64,000 nt of DNA from JAAEUB01 sp964550345. GTDB taxonomy: Bacteria; Pseudomonadota; Alphaproteobacteria; Rhodobacterales; Rhodobacteraceae. Below are positions 8,085 to 17,624 of this stretch, piece by piece (within the stretch, counting starts at the first letter, position 1; every line of letters starts with the position of its first letter). A program made the translations under genes and the position numbers. The notes beneath the pieces were generated by a model, which was not told the origin of the DNA, did no database searches, and saw only the letters and a list, made by a program, of their open reading frames with translations. The DNA is taken from assembly GCA_964550345.1 (NCBI GenBank), contig CAZJYZ010000001.1:62001-126000 (forward strand). The letters run 5' to 3'.

Positions 8085-9530
8085 GTGCGAACACGTCTTG
8101 GGCAACTGGCCCGGATCGGGCTTTTCCTGGGTTTAGCAACCTTTGCATCGGTGATAACACCGGTGGCCGCCTTCGCTGCGCCTTACGCGGCCATGGTTAT
8201 TGATGCGCGCACCGGAAAAGTTTTGCATTCGCGTAACGCCGATACCCAATTGCACCCTGCTTCCCTAACCAAAATGATGACGCTGTATATCGCATTCGAA
8301 GCTGTCAAACATGGCGAGATTTCCCTTGATACGATGGTCACGATTTCGGCGAATGCGGCTGCCGAACCGCCGTCAAAGCTTGGCTTACGTTCGGGTCAGA
8401 AAATCCAGCTGCGATATCTGATCAGGGCAGCGGCAGTAAAGTCAGCCAATGACGCAGCAACTGCCATCGGCGAGGCTATTTCCGGCAGCGAGGCGGCTTT
8501 TGCCCGCCGCATGACCCGAACGGCCCGCGCCCTTGGTATGAGCCGCACGACGTTCAAAAACGCCCATGGCCTGACCCAGGCGGGGCACCAATCCACGGCG
8601 CGTGATATGACAACTTTGGGGCGTCATCTACTTTATGATTATCCGGCTTATTACAACCTGTTTTCACGCCGCTCTACTGACGCAGGGGTACGCACGGTCA
8701 ACAACACCAACAGCCGGTTTCTGAACGCTTACGCCGGGGCGGACGGGATCAAAACCGGCTATACCTCGGCGGCAGGTTTCAACCTTGTGGCATCGGCCGA
8801 ACGGGGTAACGAACGCATCATAACCACGGTGTTCGGCGGGCGTTCAACCGCTTCGCGAAATGCCAAAGTCGCCGAACTGATGGATCTCGGTTTCCGCCGG
8901 GCGCCCACAAATGCATCTCTCAGACGCCCGACAATTCCTGCCTATTCACGCGGTGACGACGCCCCGGTTGCAGCCGGGCGCACAATCCGACTGGTCACAG
9001 CCGTTCGCACCAGTCCCCGTCCGGTGCCGCGCCCTGTCAGCGAACCGCCAGAAGAACTGATTGCCGCAATTGAAGATGGAATTGAGAATGTGGTCGAGGA
9101 AGTTGCTGCCGAACCACCCGTCGTCGTCGCGGCCGCCTCCGCCGATATTTCCATGCAACGGCCGCAACCAAGGCCGCAAACCATGACCACACAAGCCACA
9201 GAAACAATTGCAGAAGCACCGATCACCCCAATCGCACCGGCCTTCGCTCCCAATGAAGGTCCCGAGATCGTCACCCGTGTCTCAAGCTCGGGCGGGCGCC
9301 ATTACGGTATTAACGTCGGTCTTTATGGATCGCGCTATCAGGCCGAGAGGGTGCTGCTGAAGACTGCGCTAAATGAGCTCTCAACACTTGGCGACGCCCT
9401 GCGAAAGGTTGCCAACCGTTCTGACGGCTGGCACGCGAATTTTGTTGGCATGACCCGTGAGGGTGCCGAACTTGCCTGTCTGCGGCTACGGGCCCGCGAT
9501 ACGATCTGTACGGTTATTGGCCCGACTTAG
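8085..9530 (+). CDS. D-alanyl-D-alanine carboxypeptidase (peptidase S11) with SPOR-like C-terminus
   Basis: 481 residues from GTG 8085, which follows AGGTAGG. An N-terminal signal peptide (about residues 1-31, ending AFA) leads into the penicillin-binding domain with SLTK (60-63), SAN (120-122) and KTG (223-225), the three active-site motifs. It trims pentapeptides of peptidoglycan in the periplasm. A Pro/Ala-rich linker (about 300-400) joins a C-terminal segment beginning GGRHYGINVGLYGSRYQAERV that resembles a SPOR domain, which would target septal glycan. The frame is open upstream to 7995, but that segment lacks signal-peptide character. Confidence 0.9.
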   Translation: MRTRLGQLARIGLFLGLATFASVITPVAAFAAPYAAMVIDARTGKVLHSRNADTQLHPASLTKMMTLYIAFEAVKHGEISLDTMVTISANAAAEPPSKLGLRSGQKIQLRYLIRAAAVKSANDAATAIGEAISGSEAAFARRMTRTARALGMSRTTFKNAHGLTQAGHQSTARDMTTLGRHLLYDYPAYYNLFSRRSTDAGVRTVNNTNSRFLNAYAGADGIKTGYTSAAGFNLVASAERGNERIITTVFGGRSTASRNAKVAELMDLGFRRAPTNASLRRPTIPAYSRGDDAPVAAGRTIRLVTAVRTSPRPVPRPVSEPPEELIAAIEDGIENVVEEVAAEPPVVVAAASADISMQRPQPRPQTMTTQATETIAEAPITPIAPAFAPNEGPEIVTRVSSSGGRHYGINVGLYGSRYQAERVLLKTALNELSTLGDALRKVANRSDGWHANFVGMTREGAELACLRLRARDTICTVIGPT

Positions 9531-9539
9531 GACCCGGCT

Positions 9540-11147
9540 TCAGGTCGAAGCAGCCGCGTGTGTTCTCAGATCAAATGCCGCCGCCATCAACGCTTTGGTA
9601 TAGTCACTGCGAGGGTCGTCAAATATCTGATCCGCAGCCCCGGACTCGACAATATCACCCATCTTCATCACCAGCACCTGATGGGCCAGTGCGCGCACGA
9701 CCCGAAGGTCATGGCTGATAAAGAGATAGGCCAGCCCATGCTTGGCCTGTAATTGCCTGAGGAGTTCGACGATCTGCACCTGCACAGTCATATCAAGCGC
9801 AGATGTGGGTTCATCCAGCACCAGCAGCTTTGGCCTCAGGATCATGGCGCGGGCAATGGCGATACGTTGGCGTTGCCCGCCGGAAAACTCATGCGGGTAG
9901 CGGTGCATGGTTTCGGGATCGAGCCCGACCTCTTCCATGATCTCGGCCACCATTTCGCGGCGGTCACGTCCGGGCTCCAACCCATGCACGCTCAGACCCT
10001 CTGCAATGATTTCCTCGGCGGTCATGCGTGGGGAAAGAGAGCCGAAAGGGTCCTGAAACACGATCTGCATATCGCGGCGCAGGGAACGAAGCTCACGTGA
10101 TGAGCGACCTTGTATATCATCCCCCAGAAACATGACCGGTCCGTCAGATGAAATCAACCGCATCACTGCCAGCGCCAGGGTCGTCTTGCCCGATCCACTT
10201 TCGCCGACAATGCCAATGGTTTCGCCGGCGCGCACTTTGAATGTGGCAGCATTTACCGCCTTGATATGTCCGACGGTACGCCTAAGCAGGCCGCGATAGA
10301 TCGGGAACCAAATGCGCAGAGCCTCAGTGCGGGCAATTTCGGGGGCATCCTCGGCAACCGGGGCGGGCTTGCCACGTGCCTCGGCATTCAGCAGTAGGCG
10401 GGTATATTCATGGGCCGGCTTGTCGAAAATCTCGCCCGTTGGGCCGACCTCGACAATCTCGCCACCCTGCATCACACACACCTTATCGGCAACACGTCGT
10501 ACGATGCCAAGATCGTGGGTAATGAACAGAAGGCTCATGCCCTCGCTTTTCTGCAGCTCGGCTAAGAGGTCGAGTATTTGCGCCTGAATGGTCACATCCA
10601 ACGCCGTAGTCGGCTCGTCTGCGATCAGAAGGTCTGGCCCGTTGGCCAGCGCCATGGCGATCATCACCCGCTGCCTCTGACCACCCGACAGTTGATGCGG
10701 ATAGCTTTTCAGACGTGTTTCAGGGTCGTGAATGCCGACTTTTGTGAGCAATTCGATGATTCGATCGCGCAGTGCATCCCCGCGCAGACCCTGATGCAAC
10801 TCGATACTTTCGGTCAGTTGCCGCTCGATCGTATGGAGTGGATTAAGGCTTGTCATCGGCTCTTGAAAAATAAACGAGATGTCGTTGCCGCGGGCCTCGC
10901 GCAGGTCAGCCTCGCGCGCGCCGATCATCTCGCGCCCTTCATACTTCACCGACCCGGTAACAGTGGCGCTGTCTGGCAATAGGGCTACTGTCGAAAGTGC
11001 CGTGACCGATTTGCCGGAGCCGCTTTCCCCAACCAGAGCAACGGTTTCGCCTTTTTCGATCGTGAAAGAAACATTGCTGACCGCCGGATGGTCCTTGCCG
11101 TCCTGGCGAAAGCTGACCGACAGATTTTGAACCTCAAGCACGTTCAT
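9540..11147 (-). CDS. yejF: Peptide ABC transporter ATP-binding protein YejF (fused dual ATPase)
   Basis: 535 residues containing two complete ABC ATPase domains. The first has GESGSGKS (Walker A), LSGGQRQR (signature) and DEPTTALD (Walker B). The second has GESGSGKTT, FSGGQRQR and DEPTSALD. Each is followed by the oligopeptide/dipeptide transporter C-terminal extension. It energises import of oligopeptides through YejBE. Last gene of the yejABEF operon; its start overlaps the end of yejE by 4 bases. Confidence 0.93.
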   Translation of the reverse strand: MNVLEVQNLSVSFRQDGKDHPAVSNVSFTIEKGETVALVGESGSGKSVTALSTVALLPDSATVTGSVKYEGREMIGAREADLREARGNDISFIFQEPMTSLNPLHTIERQLTESIELHQGLRGDALRDRIIELLTKVGIHDPETRLKSYPHQLSGGQRQRVMIAMALANGPDLLIADEPTTALDVTIQAQILDLLAELQKSEGMSLLFITHDLGIVRRVADKVCVMQGGEIVEVGPTGEIFDKPAHEYTRLLLNAEARGKPAPVAEDAPEIARTEALRIWFPIYRGLLRRTVGHIKAVNAATFKVRAGETIGIVGESGSGKTTLALAVMRLISSDGPVMFLGDDIQGRSSRELRSLRRDMQIVFQDPFGSLSPRMTAEEIIAEGLSVHGLEPGRDRREMVAEIMEEVGLDPETMHRYPHEFSGGQRQRIAIARAMILRPKLLVLDEPTSALDMTVQVQIVELLRQLQAKHGLAYLFISHDLRVVRALAHQVLVMKMGDIVESGAADQIFDDPRSDYTKALMAAAFDLRTHAAAST

Positions 11148-12268
11148 TGAAATGTCTTTCTGGGGTCAAAGGCATCTCGCACCCCTTCGAAGATGAACAC
11201 CAGCAAAGACAATAAAACCGAGAAGGTGACAAAAGCGGTGAAGCCCAGCCAAGGTGCCTGTAGGTTTTGTTTGGCCTGGCGGGTCAACTCGCCCAATGAA
11301 GGCGCTGAAGAAGGCAAGCCGAAGCCAAGGAAATCCAGCGTGGCGAGGGTCGAGATCGTGCCGGTAATGATGAATGGCAACATTGTCAGGGTGGCGACCA
11401 TGGCATTGGGCAGCATGTGGCGGAACATGATCACCCTATTGGCGACGCCCAGCGCCCGTGCGGCCCGGATATATTCAAAGTTTCGCGCCCGCAGAAATTC
11501 CGCGCGCACCACACCCACCAAAGCTGGCCAGCCAAACAACACGGTGACAAAAACCAACAGCCAGAAGGAACGGCCCAGAATAGCAAACAGGATGATGATC
11601 ACATAAAGCGATGGGGTTGAACCCCAGATCTCCAGTAAGCGCTGAAAAATCAGATCAGTCTTGCCGCCGAAATACCCCTGTATGGCACCCGCCGCGATGC
11701 CGATGATCGAGGTCGCCACGGTGACGATTAGCGTGAAGAAGACGGATAATCGGAAGCCGTAAATCACCCGCGCCGTGACATCGCGAGCCGTGTCGTCGGT
11801 GCCCAACCAATGGTCGCGGTCCGGGGCAGACGGGGCTGCACCGCCGATGTCATTGATCGTGTTGAACGAGTAAGGAATAAGCGGCCACAGTGTCCAGCCT
11901 TTCTCTATCGGGGTGCCGGATGCTGTTCCGGTATTTCCGACAATCCCATCCTCGGCGTCGGCAATAACGCCCTCGGGGTCATCCCAGCAATCCTGCAAGC
12001 CGCCCGAAACAATCAGACATTCAACCTCGATATCGCCATATACGGCCTCGGTCTTGAAATCGCCACCAAAGGCAGTTTCCGGGTAAAACTTCATGATTGG
12101 CATGAAATATTCGCCGCGATATTGCACCAGAATGGGTCGGTCATTGGCGAAGAACTCGGCCAGCAGCGACAAACCAAACAGGCCGGCGAATATGATCAAC
12201 GACCAGTAAGCACGTCCATTGCGGCGAAAATTGCGCCAGCGGCGTTGGTTGAGGGGGGATAAAATCAT
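11144..12268 (-). CDS. yejE: Peptide ABC transporter permease YejE
   Basis: 374-residue DppC/OppC-type permease with an N-terminal transmembrane helix, a large periplasmic insert typical of YejE (about residues 40-150), then five helices. The EAA cytoplasmic loop (EYIRAARALGVANRVIMFRHMLPNA) contacts the ATPase. It forms the inner-membrane channel with YejB. Overlaps yejB and yejF by 4 bases each. Confidence 0.93.
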   Translation of the reverse strand: MILSPLNQRRWRNFRRNGRAYWSLIIFAGLFGLSLLAEFFANDRPILVQYRGEYFMPIMKFYPETAFGGDFKTEAVYGDIEVECLIVSGGLQDCWDDPEGVIADAEDGIVGNTGTASGTPIEKGWTLWPLIPYSFNTINDIGGAAPSAPDRDHWLGTDDTARDVTARVIYGFRLSVFFTLIVTVATSIIGIAAGAIQGYFGGKTDLIFQRLLEIWGSTPSLYVIIILFAILGRSFWLLVFVTVLFGWPALVGVVRAEFLRARNFEYIRAARALGVANRVIMFRHMLPNAMVATLTMLPFIITGTISTLATLDFLGFGLPSSAPSLGELTRQAKQNLQAPWLGFTAFVTFSVLLSLLVFIFEGVRDAFDPRKTFQ

Positions 12269-13347
12269 ACTTCGCGCGCCTCAAAATCGATACGCGGGTC
12301 AACAAAGACATACATAAGGTCAGAAAGGATACCAACCACCAGACCAACCAGACCAAACACGAAAAGTGAGCCGAAGATAATGGGATAGTCGCGCTGCAGG
12401 GCTGCCTCAAAGCCTAGCCGCCCCAGCCCGTCGAGCGAGAACAGCACCTCGATAATCACTGAGCCACCAAAGAATACTCCAAGGAAGAGCGCGGGGAATC
12501 CGGCGATGACGATCAGCATGGCGTTGCGGAACACGTGGCCATAAAGCACCTTGCGTTCGCTCACGCCCTTGGCGCGAGCCGTGACCACATATTGCTTCTT
12601 GATCTCGTCGAGAAAGCTGTTTTTGGTCAGTAATGTCAGGGTGGCAAACCCCGATATCGAGGATGCGAGCACCGGCAGGAAGATGTGCCAGAAATAATCC
12701 AGCACCTTCCCGATCAGGCTCATGTCCTCCCACCCGTCCGAAGTCAGCCCCCTGAGTGGGAAGATCTGCCAGTATGAGCCACCGGCGAAGAGCACCAGCA
12801 GGAGAATGGCAAATAGAAAGCCGGGAATGGCATAGGCGACGATGATTGCCGCGGAGGTCCATGTATCAAACCCCGACCCGTCACGCACCGCTTTGCGAAT
12901 GCCCAGCGGGATTGACACGATATAGGCAATGAGCGTCGACCACAGGCCCAGCGTGATCGAAACCGGCAGCTTTTCCTTGACCAGCTCAAACACGCCGATT
13001 GAACGGAAATAGCTCTCGCCAAAGTCGAAGCGCATATAGTTCCACATCATATTGAAAAAGCGTTCGACCGGGGGTTTGTCAAAGCCGAATTCACGCTCTA
13101 ACTGCTCGATGAATTCCGGCGGCAGGCCACGCGAGCCAAGGTATTTTTCATCCCCGCCGCCATTGTCGGAAACCACGCTGTCCGTGCCCGAAATGGTCTC
13201 GAACACATCACCTTCGCCTTCCATCTGGGCGATGATCTGTTCGATCGGCCCACCGGGCACGAACTGGGTCAGCGTGAAGTTGATGATCATGACGCCCAGA
13301 AGCGTCGGGATGACCAACAACAACCGCCTGATGATATAGGCGCCCAT
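12265..13347 (-). CDS. yejB: Peptide ABC transporter permease YejB
   Basis: 360-residue DppB/OppB-type permease: MGAYIIRRLLLVIPTLLGVMI start, a periplasmic insert with Gly/Asp-rich sequence, and the EAA loop QYVVTARAKGVSERKVLYGHVFRNA. Six predicted helices. The pair YejB/YejE takes up peptides, and in enterobacteria microcin C. It sits 25 bases downstream of yejA in the same operon. Confidence 0.93.
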   Translation of the reverse strand: MGAYIIRRLLLVIPTLLGVMIINFTLTQFVPGGPIEQIIAQMEGEGDVFETISGTDSVVSDNGGGDEKYLGSRGLPPEFIEQLEREFGFDKPPVERFFNMMWNYMRFDFGESYFRSIGVFELVKEKLPVSITLGLWSTLIAYIVSIPLGIRKAVRDGSGFDTWTSAAIIVAYAIPGFLFAILLLVLFAGGSYWQIFPLRGLTSDGWEDMSLIGKVLDYFWHIFLPVLASSISGFATLTLLTKNSFLDEIKKQYVVTARAKGVSERKVLYGHVFRNAMLIVIAGFPALFLGVFFGGSVIIEVLFSLDGLGRLGFEAALQRDYPIIFGSLFVFGLVGLVVGILSDLMYVFVDPRIDFEAREV

Positions 13348-13372
13348 TTGCCTGTCCTGCCTTCCTTACGCC

Positions 13373-15283
13373 CTAGAGCGCGCCAGCTGCTTTCAAAGCC
13401 GCATGCTTGTCAGCGTTGAACCACCAGAAATCGAGGTAACCAAGATCATAGGGCGGCAGCGGGTCGGGGTATTCGTACATGTCAAAGTAAGACACGGTAT
13501 AGACATCCTTGTACCATTGCGGCACCCAGAACTTCATTGCCCGCATTACCCGGTCCAGCGCTTTCACGGCGGTCACCAATTCGTCTTTGGTGTTGGCGTT
13601 GCGAATAATGTCTATGAGCGCATCCACGGCCGGGTCAGCGACACCGGGTGAATTAAACACCGAAACTTCCATTTCCGCCGAGCCAAGGCTTTGCGCCAGC
13701 CCGCCGCCGGGCTCATAGCCAACGCCCATATGATCGGTGATGATATCGTAGTCAAAAGCGTAACGCCGGTCGACATATTGCGCATTATCCACCCGGTTCA
13801 GGCTGGCCTCGACGCCAAGACGTTTGAGGTTCTCGACATAGGGGTTGATAACGCGATCAAAGGCCGGGCTGCGCTCCAGAAACTCGATCTTCAGGGTTTC
13901 ACCAGCGGCGTTGCGACGAATGCCGTCATCGCCCACTTGCCAACCGGCCTGATCCAGCAAGTCCGAGGCAAGGCGCAGATTGGCGCGGTCAAGCTGACGG
14001 GTGCCAGAGCCCGGTGCCATCACGACCTCGTCCGTCAACACTCCGTCGGGCAACAGATCCGCAATCGGCTCAAGAATGGCCAGTTCCTCCGGCGAAGGCA
14101 TGCCTTCGGCCGCAAGGTATGAATTTTCAGCAAACGAGTTTATGCGTGCATAAAGCCCGTAAAACAGGGTTTCATTCGACCATTCAAAATTGAACATCAG
14201 GCCAAGAGCTTCGCGCACGCGTGGATCCTGGAACCGTTCCTTGCGCATGTTGAACACAAAGGCCTGACCCGAGGCCTGTGCACCGTCCGGCAATTCTGCC
14301 TTAACTACATGGCCCGCCTCAAGTGCGGGGAAATCATAGCCGGTTGCCCATTGTTTGGACGAATTTTCGATGCGGAACGTATAAGCGCCTGCCTTGAAGC
14401 CTTCAAAAGCGGCGGATCCATCGGCGAAATACTCAACCCGTATCGTATCAAAATTGTTGCGCCCGATATTCATCGGCAGGTCGTTACCCCAATAGTCAGG
14501 GTTGCGGCTGTAGGTGATGCGCTCATTTATCTCAAAACTATCCAGAGCATAAGCGCCAGTGCCCATGATCGGCTGTATATTGGTTTCATCCAGCCGGTAT
14601 TCGTTGGCTTCCATCCACGCTTGCGAAAAGACCGGGCTGGCACCGGCCTGATCAATGCGTTCGCGCTTAGGAGCATCCTCAACAAAGGTGAACTTCACCT
14701 GACGTTCATCCAGCGCTTCCACATTGGCAATAATGCGCGATACGCCTTCGCGGTAGCTGGGCAGGCCTTGCTCCATGAACAGATTGTGAGTGAAAACCAC
14801 ATCCGACGCTAAGACTTTCGAGCCATCCGCGAATTCCAGCTCGGGCCGCAGGGTGAAAATCACCCATTCACGCCCCTCAGGATATTCGAGCGTTTCGCAT
14901 AACAGGCAATAGCTGGAACCAATTTCATCCGCCGTACCCGTCATCAACCGCTCAATGGCAATCGTCGCCATTGAGGCCGAAACACCTTTGCGCGCATAAG
15001 CATTGAAGCTGTCAAATGTGCCCCGTTCATTGGCGATGACAATCTCGCCACCCTTCGGGGCATCCGGGTTTACGTAATCCAGATGGGCAAAGTCCGCCGG
15101 GTATTTCAGATCGCCAAATGTAGAAATGCCGTGACTGATCGTGGTTTCGCCTTCGCCGCGCGCCATGTAAGCACTGGCAACAAGCACAAGGCCGGCCAGC
15201 GGTAGGAAAGCCACCGATTTCAGGTTTAATCCGGCTTTGCGGGCCGCAACCTTGGGAACCACAGGGTTTCTTTCGGGTAACAT
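13373..15283 (-). CDS. yejA: Extracellular peptide-binding protein YejA
   Basis: 636 residues, a cluster C (family 5) periplasmic solute-binding protein. A positively charged N-terminus and a hydrophobic stretch (about 21-40) form a signal peptide. The mature start contains HGISTFGDLKYP and HLDYVNPDAPKGGEI, a YejA hallmark. GGAGGAGAAG precedes the ATG. First gene of the yej operon; the 213 bases upstream contain only the terminator of the cytochrome gene. Confidence 0.92.
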   Translation of the reverse strand: MLPERNPVVPKVAARKAGLNLKSVAFLPLAGLVLVASAYMARGEGETTISHGISTFGDLKYPADFAHLDYVNPDAPKGGEIVIANERGTFDSFNAYARKGVSASMATIAIERLMTGTADEIGSSYCLLCETLEYPEGREWVIFTLRPELEFADGSKVLASDVVFTHNLFMEQGLPSYREGVSRIIANVEALDERQVKFTFVEDAPKRERIDQAGASPVFSQAWMEANEYRLDETNIQPIMGTGAYALDSFEINERITYSRNPDYWGNDLPMNIGRNNFDTIRVEYFADGSAAFEGFKAGAYTFRIENSSKQWATGYDFPALEAGHVVKAELPDGAQASGQAFVFNMRKERFQDPRVREALGLMFNFEWSNETLFYGLYARINSFAENSYLAAEGMPSPEELAILEPIADLLPDGVLTDEVVMAPGSGTRQLDRANLRLASDLLDQAGWQVGDDGIRRNAAGETLKIEFLERSPAFDRVINPYVENLKRLGVEASLNRVDNAQYVDRRYAFDYDIITDHMGVGYEPGGGLAQSLGSAEMEVSVFNSPGVADPAVDALIDIIRNANTKDELVTAVKALDRVMRAMKFWVPQWYKDVYTVSYFDMYEYPDPLPPYDLGYLDFWWFNADKHAALKAAGAL

Positions 15284-15444
15284 AGACTTCTCCTCCGTCT
15301 GTTTCAGCGGTTTTCGCAGAATTTGTTCACATCCAAGCTAAAGCCGCTGCCGGGTATTATTCAAGTTGAGAATTCGTGAAGAAGTGGTGAACGGGGCGTG
15401 CGCAGGCCACAAACCGCCCGATCCTGGCTGTTTCCCCACGAAAT

Positions 15445-15472
15445 AGGCCGCTGCGGTTTCCCGAAGCGGCCT
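15445..15472 (-). terminator. Hairpin downstream of cytochrome c gene
   Basis: AGGCCGCT (15445-15452) pairs with AGCGGCCT (15465-15472), extended inside by CGG/CCG around a TTTC loop with one mismatch. It lies about 25 bases past the cytochrome c stop on the minus strand and is followed there by a short T-rich run, so it is a likely weak intrinsic terminator keeping cytochrome transcription out of yejA. Confidence 0.6.
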
Positions 15473-15496
15473 GAAACTTTTCATATTTAGGGGACC

Positions 15497-16039
15497 CTAG
15501 CCGCCAATCGTCGACAGGTAGGCGATCAGGTCAGCACGGTCTTGCGGTTTGCTCAGACCTTTAAAGGTCATTTTCGTCCCCGGCACCATACCTTTCGGGT
15601 CGATCAGGAATTCATTGAGCGTTGCTGCATCCCAGACGCCGCCCATATCGGCCATTGTGTTCGAATAGCTAAAGTCGCGTACGGCAACTTCGCGTCCAAC
15701 CAGACCATAAAGATCAGGTCCAACGGCTTTCACACCTTCTTCCAGCTTGTGGCAGGCCTTACATTTCTTGAAGACATTCGCACCTGCGTCAACATCGCCG
15801 GATGCCAACATCGCTGCAATCTCTTCTTCGGTAGGTCCGGTATCTTCTTCTGCCGCGCCTTCGTCGCCGTGGTCATCTTCCGCAGAGGCGATTACGAAGC
15901 CCTGACTATGGCCCTCATCGCCATGGCCTCCGACATCCGTCGAATAAAGTGTGCTCGCTGCCCAATTGCCGAGCAGGAGGAAAAGCAAAGCACCAAATAC
16001 AGCGCCGCCAATTTTAGTCATTGTCATTGTGTCGAACAT
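15497..16039 (-). CDS. cycM: Membrane-anchored cytochrome c (cytochrome cy/c552 type)
   Basis: 180 residues. An uncleaved N-terminal transmembrane anchor (about 8-30) precedes an acidic, His/Gly/Glu-rich flexible linker (about 36-75). A class I cytochrome c domain follows with CKACH (haem attachment) and PGTKM (axial Met). This layout matches Rhodobacter cytochrome cy and Paracoccus c552, which shuttle electrons from the bc1 complex to cytochrome oxidase. Monocistronic, divergent from pheA; a hairpin follows the stop. Confidence 0.88.
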   Translation of the reverse strand: MFDTMTMTKIGGAVFGALLFLLLGNWAASTLYSTDVGGHGDEGHSQGFVIASAEDDHGDEGAAEEDTGPTEEEIAAMLASGDVDAGANVFKKCKACHKLEEGVKAVGPDLYGLVGREVAVRDFSYSNTMADMGGVWDAATLNEFLIDPKGMVPGTKMTFKGLSKPQDRADLIAYLSTIGG

Positions 16040-16121
16040 GTCGCGATCCGTCTAATCCCTGTTTAGACGCCTTCTAACCGCTTCCCTTAGGACTTTTCAA
16101 GCGGTATGAGGCGTGACAAAA

Positions 16122-16177
16122 CGTTTCGCATTCGATTTGGGATACAAATTGGATGCGAAACGCCCGCAACATTGATA
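16122..16177. repeat. Structured dispersed repeat, copy A
   Basis: A 56-base unit with 41 of 56 positions identical, without gaps, to 27349-27404. Its first 40 bases form an 18-bp hairpin (16122-16139 with 16144-16161, GATA-containing loop) that includes two G-T wobble pairs. The unit ends CCCGCAACATTGATA. It lies in the cytochrome c/pheA divergent region, upstream of pheA. Confidence 0.7.
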
Positions 16178-16269
16178 AGTCCTGAGAGCTTTGCCACCTT
16201 TTCTGGTTCAGTTGCGGGGCGAAAAGCTTAAAGTGCCCCTTTGGTGCAAATACATGAAAGAATGGCAGA

Positions 16270-17103
16270 ATGACTGGTAGAATTGCATTTCAGGGCGAGC
16301 CCGGCGCGTATTCTCATGAGGCGTGTATAAAGGCCCATCCCGAGCTTGAACCCCTAGCCTGTCATTCTTTTGAAGAAGTCATAGAAGCCGTACGCTCCGG
16401 TCAGGCCGAACTGGCAATGCTGCCGATTGAAAATACCACCTACGGACGGGTTGCGGATATTCACCGCCTTTTACCTGAAAGCGGGTTGCATATCATTGAC
16501 GAGGCTTTCGTACGTGTTCGTATCAACCTGCTGGCGCTTCCGGGTACCCGGCTGGATGATATCCGGCATGTGCGTGCGCATTTGGTCTTGATACCGCAAA
16601 CTGCCGAATTCCTGCAGGCCCACGATATCGTCGGCCATGCAGCAGCGGACTCGGCGGGCGCGGCAGCCGAGCTGGTCGAAAGTGGTGCGAAAGATCAGGG
16701 TGTATTGGCTAGCGCATTGGCGGCCGAGATTTACGGGCTTGAGGTTATCGCCAACGACATCGAAGACCACGGACATAACACGACCCGCTTTGTCATCATG
16801 GCACGTGAACCAGATCTGACACGGCGCGGTGATTTAGGCATGATGACGACCTTTGTTTTCGAGGTCCGAAACATTCCAGCAGCACTTTATAAGGCGATGG
16901 GCGGCTTTGCCACCAACAGCGTCAACATGACCAAGCTGGAAAGTTATATGGTGGGCGGGTCCTTCTCGGCCACTCAGTTTTATGCCGATATCGAGGGCCA
17001 TCCGGACGATCACAATGTACAGCTTGCTATGGAAGAGCTGGATTATTTCACCTCACAGATTGAGATTTTGGGGGTATATCCCGCCAATCAGTCCCGCCAC
17101 TAA
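16270..17103 (+). CDS. pheA: Prephenate dehydratase
   Basis: 277 residues. The catalytic domain (about 1-180) starts RIAFQGEPGAYSHEA and contains the NTTRF motif (HNTTRFVIM), whose Thr-Arg-Phe is essential. A C-terminal ACT domain (about 195-275, VNMTKLESYMVGG) gives feedback control by phenylalanine. It turns prephenate into phenylpyruvate. No chorismate mutase domain is fused, as usual in alphaproteobacteria. Start ATG 16270 follows AAAGAATGG, a weak ribosome site. Confidence 0.94.
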   Translation: MTGRIAFQGEPGAYSHEACIKAHPELEPLACHSFEEVIEAVRSGQAELAMLPIENTTYGRVADIHRLLPESGLHIIDEAFVRVRINLLALPGTRLDDIRHVRAHLVLIPQTAEFLQAHDIVGHAAADSAGAAAELVESGAKDQGVLASALAAEIYGLEVIANDIEDHGHNTTRFVIMAREPDLTRRGDLGMMTTFVFEVRNIPAALYKAMGGFATNSVNMTKLESYMVGGSFSATQFYADIEGHPDDHNVQLAMEELDYFTSQIEILGVYPANQSRH

Positions 17104-17115
17104 CCATCTAACTAT

Positions 17116-17586
17116 TCAGCGGCGCCCTGGGTGAATATCCGCTTCAATTGCCCCGGCAAAATCAGCTATGCGCTGGCGAAACCGGTTTGATAACTTAGAA
17201 CGGGCAAGTTTCAGGGGCTGAACCAACAGACGGGCCGAGACTGATGTCGGTTTAAGCTCGGCCGATACATCCATACGGGTACGTTCACGTGAAAGCGCCA
17301 CCAGTTCGACATCAAAGTCGGTCTTCACGCCTCCGGATTTCCCGGCAACGCGAACCTTGTTTGGTGCGTCATAATTAAGCAACTCCAAATCAGCCTTTCG
17401 TTGCCAGTTACGAAAACTGAACTCAACCGCCCAGGTCATACCCTTGTCGGGCTGTTCCAGATTGTCTGTCCGCGAAACTTCAGCACCTCGGCGCATTACC
17501 GCACGCTCCCACCCTTCAAAATTCGTTACTGCCCGAAATACATCTTCTATCGGGGCTTCTATATCCTCGCGTGCTTTGAATTGCAT
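17116..17586 (-). CDS. SRPBCC family protein
   Basis: 156 residues with the START/SRPBCC pattern: an N-terminal strand KAREDIEAPIEDVFRAVTNFEGWE, central strands, and a long C-terminal helix (KLARSKLSNRFRQRIADFA). These helix-grip folds bind hydrophobic ligands; the ligand is unknown. Convergent with pheA, 12 bases apart, and downstream of nudC in the same direction (38 bases), possibly co-transcribed with it. Confidence 0.75.
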   Translation of the reverse strand: MQFKAREDIEAPIEDVFRAVTNFEGWERAVMRRGAEVSRTDNLEQPDKGMTWAVEFSFRNWQRKADLELLNYDAPNKVRVAGKSGGVKTDFDVELVALSRERTRMDVSAELKPTSVSARLLVQPLKLARSKLSNRFRQRIADFAGAIEADIHPGRR

Positions 17587-17624
17587 TTGTACCCTTTGTT
17601 TACCCGTATTAAGCGGTTTTGCCG

